Below the pieces are notes generated by a model that made no database searches, had not been told where the DNA came from, and was given only the letters and a program-made list of their open reading frames with translations. A stretch of DNA of 64,000 nucleotides, taken from NCBI GenBank assembly GCA_014529385.2, contig CM043971.1:59846709-59910708 (forward strand), given 5' to 3'. Below, in pieces: positions 24,541-35,105 of this stretch; the stretch's first letter is position 1; each line of letters begins with the position of its first letter. This DNA is from Adiantum capillus-veneris. Taxonomy: Eukaryota; Streptophyta; Polypodiopsida; Polypodiales; Pteridaceae. The position numbers and the translations under genes were made by a program.

Positions 24541-27309
24541 CTAGCTAGTCGTACATTGCAAACTTACCTTGGTCGCGCAACCCCAAGAGTACTCCCACTC
24601 TTCCTCAGCCACTTCGTCACCGCATTGCTGTGCGCTTTTCAATTGGTTGTGCAACCATCTTAAGCTCATGAATGTTGGTAGGCTCTCCAGACCCGTCGGA
24701 TAGTGCATCGGTGGTCGTCTTCCCCGTCTCCACTCGATTCGTGCCCTTTGTCGCTCTTGCTTTGCATCCTCATATTGTGAAATCCACTTTTGCATCACTG
24801 GATTGTGAAGCATGCAAAATCGGTTGATTTTAGCCTCTAGATCTTCCGTCATCTTCTTCTCAACACCGAGATTGCACATGACAATCCCAGATATGCGCTC
24901 ATCATCTATGGTTTGCCATAGCGTGTCCCGGGCTTTATCAAATCCGTCTAGCCACTCTCCAATGTACACTAGGGACTCTGATACCAACCAACCTTTTGCC
25001 ATGCTACCCTCCGGACGTGCCTTTTGACGCACATATCCCTTAAGCGTTTTCATGAAACGTTCTAAGAAGAACATCCATCTGGAATGAACTGTGCTAGCTA
25101 TTTCCACCTCATCAACTATGTGAACAAGAAGATGCACCTGAATGGTTAGCATGGTAGTAGGAAAATGTTTCTCAAACATGCACACAAGCTCCGCAGCATT
25201 TAGTTTGGCGAATGGTATGGAGTATACGTTGATCTCCTTTCGTGAGATCCATTGCACCAGCTTTGCAAGTTTGTAGATTGTGTTACGGATGTCGAGAGAC
25301 AAACATCCCTCAATGGCAACCGGTAAAATAAATTGTAAAGTATGTGCAGCAATGATATTAAAGTCCACATTTTATGCAATGATATTAAAGTCCACTATGA
25401 ACGTACCTGACTCATTTTATGCCAATCGTGTGACTTCAAACCGGTAAGCTTTCCTTCTTTAGTAAAACACGTTCGGAGTGAGTGCATTACGCCAGTGGGG
25501 GTTCGCAAAGATCTAATGGTCTCTTTTACTTTGCGTTCTTGGGCTCCTGTGAAAATCCATGGAGCTTTAGGGAGTTTTATCGATCCATCAGACGCTGTTT
25601 GCGGCCAATATTGCTCCATATGATCCACATTTCTAAGGTCAACTTTGGCTCCCAAAGTATCTTTCTTGCCGGTCAGATGGTCCCATAGTAGATTACCCAC
25701 ATTCTTGAATATGTGCATTGGATCGAGCAAGTGATTGATCATGAGTCGGGGCCAGTATGGTAACTCGTACCATAGAGATAGTCTCTTCATCCCTGGAGGC
25801 AATCCGTCATCGCACATCTCCTTCTGCTCTAACCATGCTTGTGCAGACATCCTCGGTGGCTCTCTTCCCAAAAAGTCGTCGCGTAACACATGATTCTCTG
25901 GAAGATACGCTTGATGACCTTCGTAGATTTGCTTCTTCAGTGAGGGCGCCCTACGTGCATTCAGTCTAGGTCCACATGTGAGACATGCTCTGTATCCGCT
26001 TGTTTGAAGCCCTGCATGTATACACATGATAATAGATCAACTATGGGAAAAAACAAGATTTACAGTGTCTGAGTGAGGAGTGTCAATAGATCACCTGAGC
26101 ATTCTGTTAGCCCAGGATAGTCATGCATGGTCCACATTAGAATGCCTCTGATCAAAGCATTCCGTCGTCCTGTGTGTCGGCTCATATCCACCACCTCTAT
26201 GCCCATCCACAATTGTTGTAGCTCTTCCAATAGTGGACGAAGATACACATCCATATTCTCCACTTTATATCGCCCTGGCACAATCAAGCTTAGCCATAGG
26301 TGCCCCTTCTTCGTAGTCAACCACGGGGGAATGTTGTAGTTGACGATGACAACGGGCCATACACTGTAAGATGTTGATCTTTGACCAAATGGATGTACGC
26401 CATCCATAGCCAGGCCTAAGCGCAAATTTCAAGCTTCCCTGGCAAAATTTGACCATGTTCCATCTATATGTTTCCAGGCTACGCAATCTGCAGGAATTCG
26501 TAGCACACCATCCAAAGATTTATTCTCCTCATGCCATGATGCCAGGGCGGCCATGGACTTACATTCGAAGAAATGCTTGATGCGAGGAAGTAGAGGAAAA
26601 TGTCGCAAAACCTTTTGTGGAATTTTTGTCCCGTGGAGATCTACTCGATATCTTTCGGAATCACATTTCGGACACTTCTCCATGTCTATGTATTCCCCTC
26701 TAAAAAGAATGCAGTCATTAGGACAAGCGTGGATAGAATTGTAATCCATCCCCAAGTTTCGCAAAATCTTTCTTGCTTCATCTCGGGAATCTGGCATCAC
26801 ATTGTCAGCTGGTAGTATGTGCTCTTTAAGCAATCTACACAACATAAAAATACGATACAGTCGTGTAAAAATCTATCAGATCATTATACATTTAGAGTTT
26901 TATTAAAGTAAACTAATTGTAATAGATCACCTGAAAAGCGCTGTGACGCTAGTGTCACTCCATCTAAACTTTGCCTGCATGTTGAGAAGAACCAGGAGTG
27001 CTTTCAATCTAGACATACGTGCTCCATTATACAATGGCGTATCGGCTTCACTTTTCATATCATCATAGATAAGACTTTCTGAATCCATGATCGTCTCGAT
27101 CATTTCATCAATCTCGGGCTCAAACATTGCCTCGTTGGGAATGTGCTCTGCATGATCATCCCCCGAGCTGTCAGAGGCTACATCTTGTGGCCTCACATAT
27201 GCTGCTTGACCAAAGCGCCTGCGAACACGTCTATTGGGTTGCAAGATTGCTGCTTGTTGGCCAGCGTCAGAGTCCGACGAGTTATAATTGGCAACAACTC
27301 GATCCATAA
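24541..27309 (-). pseudogene. TNP2-type CACTA transposase with DUF4218
   Basis: The catalytic transposase of En/Spm elements, cutting at CACTA ends. In order: an acidic N-terminus; LPADNVMPDSRDEARKILR and ACPNDCILFR with a CPKC zinc-binding pair; RLGLAMDGVHPFG; YNIPPWL; LIVPGRYKVENMDVYLRPL; ILMWTMHDYPGL; ELPYWPRLMINHLLDPMHIFKN (the LD-MHI-KNV block of TNP2); KLTGLKSHDWH. DUF4218 follows, with VHLLVHIVDEVEIAS and RFMKTLKGYVRQKARPEGS. Introns with GT-AG ends sit at 26835-26930, 26012-26094 and from 25406. A TGA at 26429-26431, just before RLGLAMDG where related proteins usually have Arg, is a likely CGA-to-TGA nonsense change. Otherwise the gene is well preserved, suggesting recent activity. 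Confidence 0.9.
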
Positions 27310-27525
27310 TAGATGAATCGAACTCACCAAATGCGCGAACGTGCTACAAAGAAACACGTCTTGTCCGTCGCACAGCATGCTTGCATTGATTACAAGGACA
27401 TAAGACCCTCGTTGAGAGATAGGTGTTTCGGTTGGACGGTCCCACATCCTCGTCACTACTCATAATGAGGATAAAAATATTATAACCTGGACAACAAATT
27501 TAATATTCTATTGGCATTCTTCATC

Positions 27526-27530
<5 letters not shown>

Positions 27531-27571
<41 letters not shown>
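27531..27571. repeat. (TC)n microsatellite
   Basis: About 20 uninterrupted units just upstream of the transposase leader in CACTA-2. Confidence 0.95.
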
Positions 27572-27573
<2 letters not shown>

Positions 27574-27873
27574 CTCACATTCTCTAGTCATGTCCAATCC
27601 CCGCACACCTGGGTCTAGAGGTGCACGGAGATCAGAACCACCGGGTTATAATCTCGTCTTTATTGGTCAATACCTATATTTGTGGGTACAAGAAATCTAC
27701 AGACCCACGTCTACATGATACTGCATGTAGTGGACAAAACCCCTTTGCCTCTTCTCTAGCTGTAGCACTTCACAGCATCTTAACATCTTTTCACAGTAGA
27801 TCTTTTCACTGTTCGTCTAACTCTAAACCCTAAACCGTAAGTAATTATTGCGTGGACTCGATCTAACGTAAAT

Positions 27874-28003
27874 AAGCGTAAATCTAAATAAACGTAAATC
27901 TAACTAAAAATAAACCTAAATCTAATTTAACATAAGTCTACATCTAACCTAATCTTTAACGTCTTTTGGGATAGTTTCCTACAACGTTAAAACTCTCTTC
28001 TTC

Positions 28004-28010
<7 letters not shown>
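27874..28010 (+). repeat. Direct repeat left of the captured HMA fragment
   Basis: The block ACGTAAATCTAACTAAAAAT through TTTCCTAC and ACTCTCTTCTTCTTGTGTG recurs at 28580-28765 with small indels. The pair brackets the captured fragment. Confidence 0.88.

Positions 28011-28047
<37 letters not shown>
28006..28047. repeat. (TG)n microsatellite
   Basis: About 20 TG units at the end of the left direct repeat. Confidence 0.95.
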
Positions 28048-28051
<4 letters not shown>

Positions 28052-28199
28052 ACCTAAATAAACCTAAGTCTAATCTAATATAACATAAATCTAAATCTAA
28101 CGTAAATTATGTTATATTAAAAACAAAGAACTAAACTAACAGGGATTATAAGAACCTTAAAACTGATTTAACACATAATTTTTCACATAACTCGGCAAG

Positions 28200-28545
28200 A
28201 GTTGGCATTCTCATCACTAAAGATGTGAGAGTTAACTTCCGGCGGTGACGCTGCCTCATCTCCATCCACATCTGACGACAGCAATTGGCCCTTTGGACCG
28301 TTCTTGCTCTTGTTACTAACTTTGAAGTTGCTATTGAATGACTAGAGGTTGTCTAGATGGTCATTGTCGGGGATGTAGTGACTCTTGCCGCTCTGAAGAT
28401 CCACCTTCTTCCCTATCTTCTGAAGACATTTCACCAGTACTTTTGGATCGACGGAGCCCACCATGAGTGAAGGCAGCAATACCCTATATTCCATTGAGGG
28501 CTTTCTTCACCCGCTTCATGCAGGCATCGCATTCTATGGAGACCT
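28200..28545 (-). pseudogene. Captured host gene fragment: HMA (heavy-metal-associated) domain
   Basis: The minus strand encodes VSIECDACMKRVKKALNGI, the metal-binding C-x2-C loop and first helix of an HMA domain. After a stop and a frame break near 28470 comes VGSVDPKVLVKCLQKIGKKV, the last strand and helix of the same domain. A polar, Lys/Asp/Ser-rich tail follows, to about 28200. HMA proteins (metallochaperones and the plant HIPP family) bind Cu, Zn or Cd through the two Cys. Part of the central strand is missing, and TAG stops interrupt the frame twice, so this is a non-functional captured fragment. It lies in the same orientation as the transposase gene, between direct repeats. Confidence 0.72.
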
Positions 28546-28579
28546 AAATCTAATCTAATATAACGTAAATCTAAATCTA

Positions 28580-28765
28580 GCGTAAATAAACGTAAATCTA
28601 ACTAAAAATAAACCTAAATCTAATCTAATTTAACTTAAATAAACCTAAATCTAATTTAACTTAAATAAACCTAAATCTAATTTAACGTAAGTCTACATCT
28701 AACCTAATCTTTAACGTCTTTTAGGATAGTTTCCTACGACGTTATAACTCTCTTCTTCTTGTGTG
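28580..28765 (+). repeat. Direct repeat right of the captured HMA fragment
   Basis: Matches 27874-28010, with extra copies of a TTAACTTAAATAAACCTAAA unit inside. A shorter third piece (TTTCCTACGACGTTAAA) is at 28931. Confidence 0.88.
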
Positions 28766-28969
28766 TGTGCGCGTGTGTGGATGTGTGTGCCAATAAAAAG
28801 AGATAAATGGTATAACCTTTCTATCACTCATGCCAAGTATGATAGATTGGTTATGCCATTTTCCTCTTGAATAATAGGTCTTGAGTTCAACTCCTCGTCG
28901 GCTAGATCTTTAGGTCTTTTAATTTTAATTAGTTTCCTACGACGTTAAATTAGTTTCTCTCTCTTTCTC

Positions 28970-29175
28970 TCTCAATGTGTGTGCGTTTTTTTGTTTATGC
29001 ATGTTTTCTATCTCTTTTCCTCTCTCAATGTGTGCGTTTTTTGTTTATGCATGTTCTCTCTCTCTCTTTTCCTCTCTCAATGTGTGCGTTTTTTGTTTAT
29101 GCATGCTCTCTCTCTCTCTTTTCCTCTCTCAATGTGTGTGTGCATTCTTTGTTTATGTATGTGTGTGTCCGTTTT
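28970..29175 (+). repeat. 52-bp minisatellite
   Basis: Four tandem units start with TCTCAATGTGTG at about 28971, 29022, 29074 and 29126, each followed by CGTTTTTTGTTTATGCATG and a TC tract. Confidence 0.92.
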
Positions 29176-29189
29176 TGTTTATGTTTGTA

Positions 29190-29241
<52 letters not shown>

Positions 29242-29345
29242 AACACTATGTGTGTGTGTGAGAGAGAGAGAGAGGGAGAGAGAAAGAGGGGAAGGGAACA
29301 TGAGAGTGAGGAGAGGGAAGGAGCATACCTCGCTCTCCTTCCTCT

Positions 29346-29381
<36 letters not shown>

Positions 29382-29383
29382 AG

Positions 29384-29430
<47 letters not shown>
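29190..29430. repeat. (CT)n, (TG)n and (GA)n microsatellites
   Basis: Three dinucleotide tracts lie near the 5' end of CACTA-2: CT at about 29195-29238, TG at 29350-29380 and GA at 29391-29427. Confidence 0.93.
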
Positions 29431-29432
<2 letters not shown>

Positions 29433-29516
29433 CGTCACCTGCTCCTTGCTTGAGGGCGCCGAAAAACTCAGATCTGAGATCTGAGTTTTTGGGCACTCTC
29501 TGTTATTTTTTTTAGC

Positions 29517-29631
29517 CCAGCCGGCGTCGCTATGAGCGTCGCAAATTTACTTGTAAATTTGCGACGCTCATAGTGACGCCGGGAAATTTTTTTTTTTAGC
29601 GTCGCTGTGTCAACGTCGCTAATATGAATAG
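29517..29631. repeat. CACTA-2 5' subterminal repeats with a 63-bp palindrome
   Basis: GGCGTCGCTATGAGCGTCGC and its complement form a near-perfect hairpin (29521-29583, loop at about 29551). Further GCGTCGCT motifs follow up to the terminus. They mirror the GCGACG array at the other end. Confidence 0.9.
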
Positions 29632-30309
29632 CCTCTTGTAGTGCTTACACATGATTCTTTTGTTGTTTAATTACTACCACATTCTTTCCACAATTAAAAT
29701 AATGATTCCTTTTTAACTTTTCAAACTGCATTTCCTTAAGACAACCTTTCAAAATAGTATTGAAGACATTCTTTCAGCAAACAGACATCTTTAAACTTAA
29801 GACAAGGTACTGTCATTTTAAAGTATCACTAACTAGTACTAACTTGTCTCAAGACCACCTATATAGGGGTGAAAAACGACACCCATTCCTTATTTATATA
29901 ACCGGGGTGGAAAAAGTTTTCACCCAAAGTTCGGGCGCCCATACGCCAAAAGCAGTTGCCCATACAACCGCGTGGTTCCTCTAGGATAAACTTAAAAGTA
30001 CTATCCATAAACATAAACAAGCATAGGGTAAAGACTCCACACGTGCCGAGGTAACCGACTCCTCCATGATGGTATCTCCATCATTACTCATTACCTGGAG
30101 TAAAATATTTCCAAGGAATCAGAGGTGTCTTGAGACAAGCTGTTTTAAGGATGGTCAAACATTTCTTTCCTATTTCAACCAGTCATAACCCAATAAGTCC
30201 TTTCCTAATTACATTTATTGATCGTGGATTTCGTGAAAGTTATCTTCCATTTATAGCCAGTTTTTTCCTTCCTAACCTTACGTATGCAATGCTTAACTTA
30301 AAATGAACT

Positions 30310-30504
30310 CTAAAAGCTATTAATGGCATAACAGAAATCCACCTGGGACTGCTCGTCCATCTGTTGTGGGGCAGGTGCCCGTAGACTCTCCTCTGTTGGC
30401 CTATGGCTAGGCCCTGCTTCATGGTCATTAGTTGCTTTGTTACGTTTGTTACTAACATCTTCTTCTTCAGTCAAAGGATTCCCCCTGGTTCTCGTGGGAG
30501 CCAT
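30310..30504 (-). other. 64-codon ORF inside the LTR U3 (intact copy)
   Basis: An open frame from ATG, with NPLTEEED, KRNKAT, GPSHRPTEES and QSQVDFCYAI, is hydrophilic and Pro/Glu-rich. It lies upstream of the LTR promoter, so full-length element RNA would carry it at its 3' end. No known homolog recognised. The 5' LTR copy (11110) is frameshifted, so selection on it is not shown. Confidence 0.35.
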
Positions 30505-32458
30505 TTCGGCAGCGTTATAAAAAGACTTAATCCATTAGAGGATTAATTGAATAACATTTATTTTCCTTGTTTACCAAAAAATACGGATTTTTGGAATAAT
30601 TAGGGATCTTTAATAGTCGATTTGATAGGTTACTCATCCCATAACTTAATTAGGCTATAAGTAGTTTTTTCCCATCCTTTAATAAGGATTCTGGACCTTG
30701 GTTAATTCTTTGGCAATTAGATAATTTCATTGCTTAATTTTTCTTGTCCATTAAATACAAAAATTGGTTACTTTTAACCAAAATGCGTACCTAAACTATT
30801 TATCTAAGATTAGGATAATTATCATAGATTCCCCAAGGTGTATTCCTTCTTTGGTATTGATATCAAAGATTTTCTATTTACTTTACTATATTTTCATTTT
30901 ATTTTTCCCAAAAATTAAAGTAATTTTACTGGGATATATAGTTAGACTAATTTTCTAATGGTATCCTAATTACCACACGTTCCTTGAGGTCTAATAAACC
31001 TCTGATAAATATCTCAATTCAATTTAAATCTATTTGTTAATTTCCCCTATTTACTTAGTCTAAAAAATAGTGTTTTTCTACTAAAATAATTAGCTAGATT
31101 AATTATATGAGGTTATCCTAATTATCATGGTTTTCTTAGTACCTAATTAACCATTGATAATTATATCACAGCATTTGAATTCCATTTACTAATTTCTCCT
31201 ATTTATATTTCTCAAAAAATAAAGTATTTTAGCTAAATTAATTAGCTAGGTTAATTTTCTAAGCTTCTCTTAATTATCACAAGTTCTTGAACACCTAGTT
31301 AACCAGTGATAATGATATCACAGCATTTGAATTCCTCTTACTAATTTCCCCTATTTAAATTTCTCAAGAAATAGGGTATTTTATCTAAAGTAATTAGCTA
31401 GATTAGTTTTCTGAGCTTCTCCTAATTATCATGGGTTTTTGGATACTTAATTAACCATTGATACTTATATCATAGCATTTGAATTCCATTTACTAATTTC
31501 CCCTATTAATAATGCTCAAAAAACAGAGTAATTATGCCTAATTAATTAGGAAACTTTCTGAGAAAATTATAGGATAATTTTCCTAGATTAATAACTCTCT
31601 AATGAATCTCTGATAATTACTTCAACTTAATCTAATCTTAATTAATATATTTACCATTAATTCTTGGTTAATTTGACTAATTTCAGCCCTAATATAATAG
31701 GATAATTAATTAGCTTGGTATTACTAAGCTTAATTATAATAATCAGTAGAGATTAATTAATCAAGAGAGGTTTGAGGAGCATACATAGGCCTAATCTTTG
31801 ATTTATTAACAACTATCTTAATCTAACCTTGCTAATTAAGAAGGATTATGTTAATTACCGTTAGGGTTAATCAATTAGAGATTAAACTCTAATGATTTCT
31901 GTGTAGTGTTCTCCCTAGATGAGAGAGAAAGTCTCAAGGCTCCGAGTCTAAGAAAAAAATGAAGAGAAAGGTCCTTTTTATAGCTTTTTCTGGGCATCTA
32001 GCAGATTTTGGCAATTTCCCTAGTCCAAGCAGCCCCCTAGCTTGTATTTTGCGCCATTTTCAGCCATCACTGTTCCTGGCAAGTTTCCCCAGCTTCCACA
32101 CCCATCCCATACCTTCCAGAATTCTCCTGGTTGATTTTTGCAGATCTTTAATGATGAAAATTGGAATTTTCTATCTAACTCTAGAACCTTAGTGTAAAGA
32201 AGTCTTTGCTAATGATTAATAATGGAACCATCCAATTTTTGTTATTAATTGAATTTTTTATTGTAATTTTCCAGGACCCGTAATTGTTCCCGTTTTTATC
32301 GGAATCAAATTCTGAAAATTTCTAAACATAGTAAAGCTCTGCTTATGATTCCAAAAATACCAAAATTAATAGTGTTTGGAGTCCTGCAATAGTGTTTTCT
32401 ATTAAGTTTTGCAAGCTAAGTATAATCTGTAAGGTTTCGAAAACTGGAAACCTTACAA

Positions 32459-32475
32459 TCACCCCAACTTAAGGA
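32459..32475 (-). other. Polypurine tract of gypsy-A
   Basis: The minus strand reads AAGTTGGGGTGAT directly before the LTR start (TGTAAGG), the expected plus-strand priming site. Confidence 0.75.
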
Positions 32476-32493
32476 TTTTGAGATGTCCTCATC

Positions 32494-34174
32494 TCAACCG
32501 AAATTGGGAAAATCCTTGTGAAGGGATACTTCATCCTCCCAAGTGGCGTCCTCGGTAGGGTAGTCCTTCCATTTGACCAAATATTCTCTGATAACCCTGT
32601 TTCTCAGACTTCTTTCCCTAGTGTCGAGAATACAATCTGGTTGGAGTTCAAGAATTCCTTGCTTCTGCATCACAATTTGTTCGTCATCTAGAGTATGATT
32701 TGGATTTGGGATGTAAGGTTTTAGAAGACTGATATGGAATACATTATGGACCTTGAGGTGCCCCGGAAATTTTAGTTTATAAGCTTGATCACTGATTACT
32801 TTAATCACTTCATATGGTCCACAATATCTAGGACTTAGTTTTTTGTATTTTCCCAAGGATAGAGTGCTTCTTTTTGGTCGAACCCTTAGGAATACGTTAT
32901 CTCCTTGTCTGAAAACCCGATGAGACCGTTTTTGATCAGCATACTGTTTCTGGCGATCCTTGGCTGCCTGAATGTCTTGCCTTATGGCTTTGGTTTGGGC
33001 ATCCATCTCCTCCAACATTTGCTTTGAAGCCTCTACTCTTGTAGTAGGGTCAGAAAAATTTAGGGGTGATATACACTCATGCCCATAAAGAGCATTGAAT
33101 GGTGACATCCCAATGCTTTGATAAAAGGAAGAGTTATAGGCGAATTCCACCAGAGGAAGAAATTGGATCCATTTCGGGGGTTCCCTACCACAATGGTCTC
33201 TAAGGATGTCTTCAATAACTTGGTTCACTCTTTCTGTCTGTCCGTCTGTCTGGGGGTGATAGGATGTACTGAAACATAGCTGAGTACCTAAGGATTCAAA
33301 CAAAGCTTTCCAGAATTTTGAAGTGAAAGAGACGGCTTATGTCTGATGCAGTGTAAGTTGTTTTTACAGGCATCAAGTGGGAGACTTTAGTCAACATATC
33401 TACTACCACCATAATGGAGTCGTAACCCCCTTGAACAGTGGGAAGACCTGTTACAAAGTCCATGCTAATGAGTTCCCACTTCATTTGAGGAATGTCCAGA
33501 GGTTGAAGTTTTCCTGGCATCATTATTCGTTCAGCCTTAATCCTTTGACAGGAAAGACATTGTTTGATGTAACGGAGTATATCTCCCTTCATTCCTCGCC
33601 AGAAATAGCTTTTCCTTATGGCATTAAGGGTCTTTGCATAGCCAGGATGGCCGGCAACTGGAGAGTTATGTCCTTCATAAAGGATTAACTCCTTTAATGT
33701 TGGATTTTTAGGAATGTAAAGCCGATACTTATAGTAGAGAAGCCCCTCCTCAAGTGAATAATCCTTGATTCTGTCTTTCTCTTTCTCTTTTAGGTCCTGT
33801 TGATTGATAACCTGTAGAAGTTTTTGATTATCCTTATCTTCCAGAGAAGCTTCCTTAACCTTGTTGATGATTGGATTGTCAACTGTGGAAATAGCCCCAA
33901 GAAAAACCTTACGACTAAGAGCGTCAACAACCACATTCTCTTTCCCTGGTTTATATTTTATCTCAAAGTCATATTCCTGTAAGAGTTCTATCCATCTTCT
34001 CTGCCTCATGTTGAGTGTTGCTAGTGAAAAAATCCATTTTAAACTCTGATGATCGGTGATCAATTGGAACTTTCCTCCTAGAAGATAGTGCCTCCAGAGT
34101 TTTAAAGCATGGACGACAGCTAGAAGCTCCAGATCATGAGTTGGATAATTCAGCTCGTGGATTCTTAATTTTCA
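32494..34174 (-). pseudogene. gypsy-A RNase H end, integrase and chromodomain
   Basis: After a TGA at 34172-34174 the frame continues with the RNase H end (ELNYPTHDLELLAVVHALK, ITDHQSLKW). Next come the integrase HHCC zinc region (H..H, CLSCQRIKAER) and the first catalytic Asp in MDFVTGLP. At about 33320 the sequence jumps to [10 protein letters not shown] with a frameshift. This skips the segment that normally carries the second catalytic Asp. The third acidic residue region (DGQTERVNQ) is present, followed by a GPYEVIKV-type C-terminal domain. The chromodomain [17 protein letters not shown] lies near 32510-32570, a targeting module that binds modified histone H3. Integration function is lost by the deletion. 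Confidence 0.9.
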
Positions 34175-35104
34175 CGAAGTAAAGGCGAATGGTCTTCCTT
34201 CTTGGTTTAAAACTCCCCCTATAGCAAGACTGCTGGCATCTGTTACTACTTCAAACTCTTGAGTGAAGTCAGGAAGGTTGAGTACAGGAGCTGATGTGAG
34301 ATTTTGTTTTAATTTGAAGAAACAATCCTCTTGTTCTTTTCCCCATATAAGTTTGGCTGTCTTTTTAAGTAGCTGCGTCATGGGTGCGACAATAACTGCG
34401 TAATCTTTGACGAAGATTCTATACCATCCTGTAATGCCCAAAAATCCTCGAATCTCACTGACTGTTTTGGGTTGTGGCCAGTCTATTATATCTTTAATCT
34501 TTGAGGGGTCTACTGAGATTCCTTCAGGGTTTATTATAAAACCAAGATAACTGACTTCTGGTGTGGAGAACACACATTTACTCATCTTGGCATATAACTG
34601 ATGTCGGCGTAGAAGATGGAGTACTTTACATACATGGTCTTCATGCTCTTTTTCATCCTTAGAATATACCAGGATATCATCAAAAAACACCAACACAAAA
34701 TCATCTAGATATTCTCTGAATGTATCCTGCATGAGACGGTTAAAAGTGGTTGGAGCATTCGTAAGACCAAAGGGCATCACTATGAATTCATAATGCCCAT
34801 ACCGGGTGTTGAAAGCAGTTTTGTAAATATCTGCCTCCTTAATCCGGATTTGGTGGTAACCTGATCTGAGATCAATTTTTGTGAATACCTTGGCTCCATG
34901 TAACCTATCAAGCAATTCATCGATGAGAGGAATGGGGTACTTATTCTTTATTGATAACTGGTTAAGCCCCCTATAATCAATGCAGAGACGTAAGGATCCG
35001 TCCTTATTCTTTTGGAATAGAACAGGTGCTCCCCAAGGTGAAATGCTTGGTCTTATGAATCCCTGCTCAATAAGCTAATGAAGCTGTTCTTTTAATTCAA
35101 TAGC
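34172..35104 (-). pseudogene. gypsy-A reverse transcriptase and RNase H start
   Basis: RT motifs in order: [47 protein letters not shown] and the catalytic FFDDILVYS (FFDD in place of the commoner Y/F-x-DD), then LGFLG-type sequence [10 protein letters not shown] and the RNase H lead [20 protein letters not shown] at 35075-35077 and a frameshift near 35110 separate it from the protease linker; a TGA at 34172-34174 interrupts RNase H. Confidence 0.92.
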
Positions 35105-35105
35105 T

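Larger units (their letters stand above)
21917..29643 (-). mobile_element. CACTA-2: complete CACTA (En/Spm) element with TNP2
   Basis: The termini are CACTACAAGAGG at 21917-21928 and CCTCTTGTAGTG at 29632-29643, perfect 12-bp inverted repeats flanked by the 3-bp duplication CTT (21914-21916 and 29644-29646). The uninterrupted paralogous site is in the other LTR at 37883-37885. Subterminal GCGACG repeats occur at both ends. The interior encodes a TNP2-DUF4218-DUF4216-Transposase_24 gene on the minus strand and carries an HMA-domain gene fragment. It has the architecture of an autonomous element but contains nonsense mutations. Confidence 0.96.
21504..32457 (-). repeat. gypsy-A 3' LTR, split by CACTA-2
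   Basis: The ends on the plus strand are TGTAAGGTCTCCAACC at 21504 and GGAAACCTTACA ending at 32457, a TG..CA LTR with short inverted ends. Removing CACTA-2 (7727 bases) and one CTT copy leaves about 3.22 kb. The TATA box (minus) is near 29893-29900. This LTR has about five units of the 151-bp U3 repeat. Confidence 0.92.

Noticed and set aside
27820-28130. Telomere-like AACCCTAAACC and CTAAATCTAA repeats as an interstitial telomere
   Set aside because: Only one or two real telomere-like units occur; the rest is a degenerate CTAAAT repeat internal to CACTA-2.
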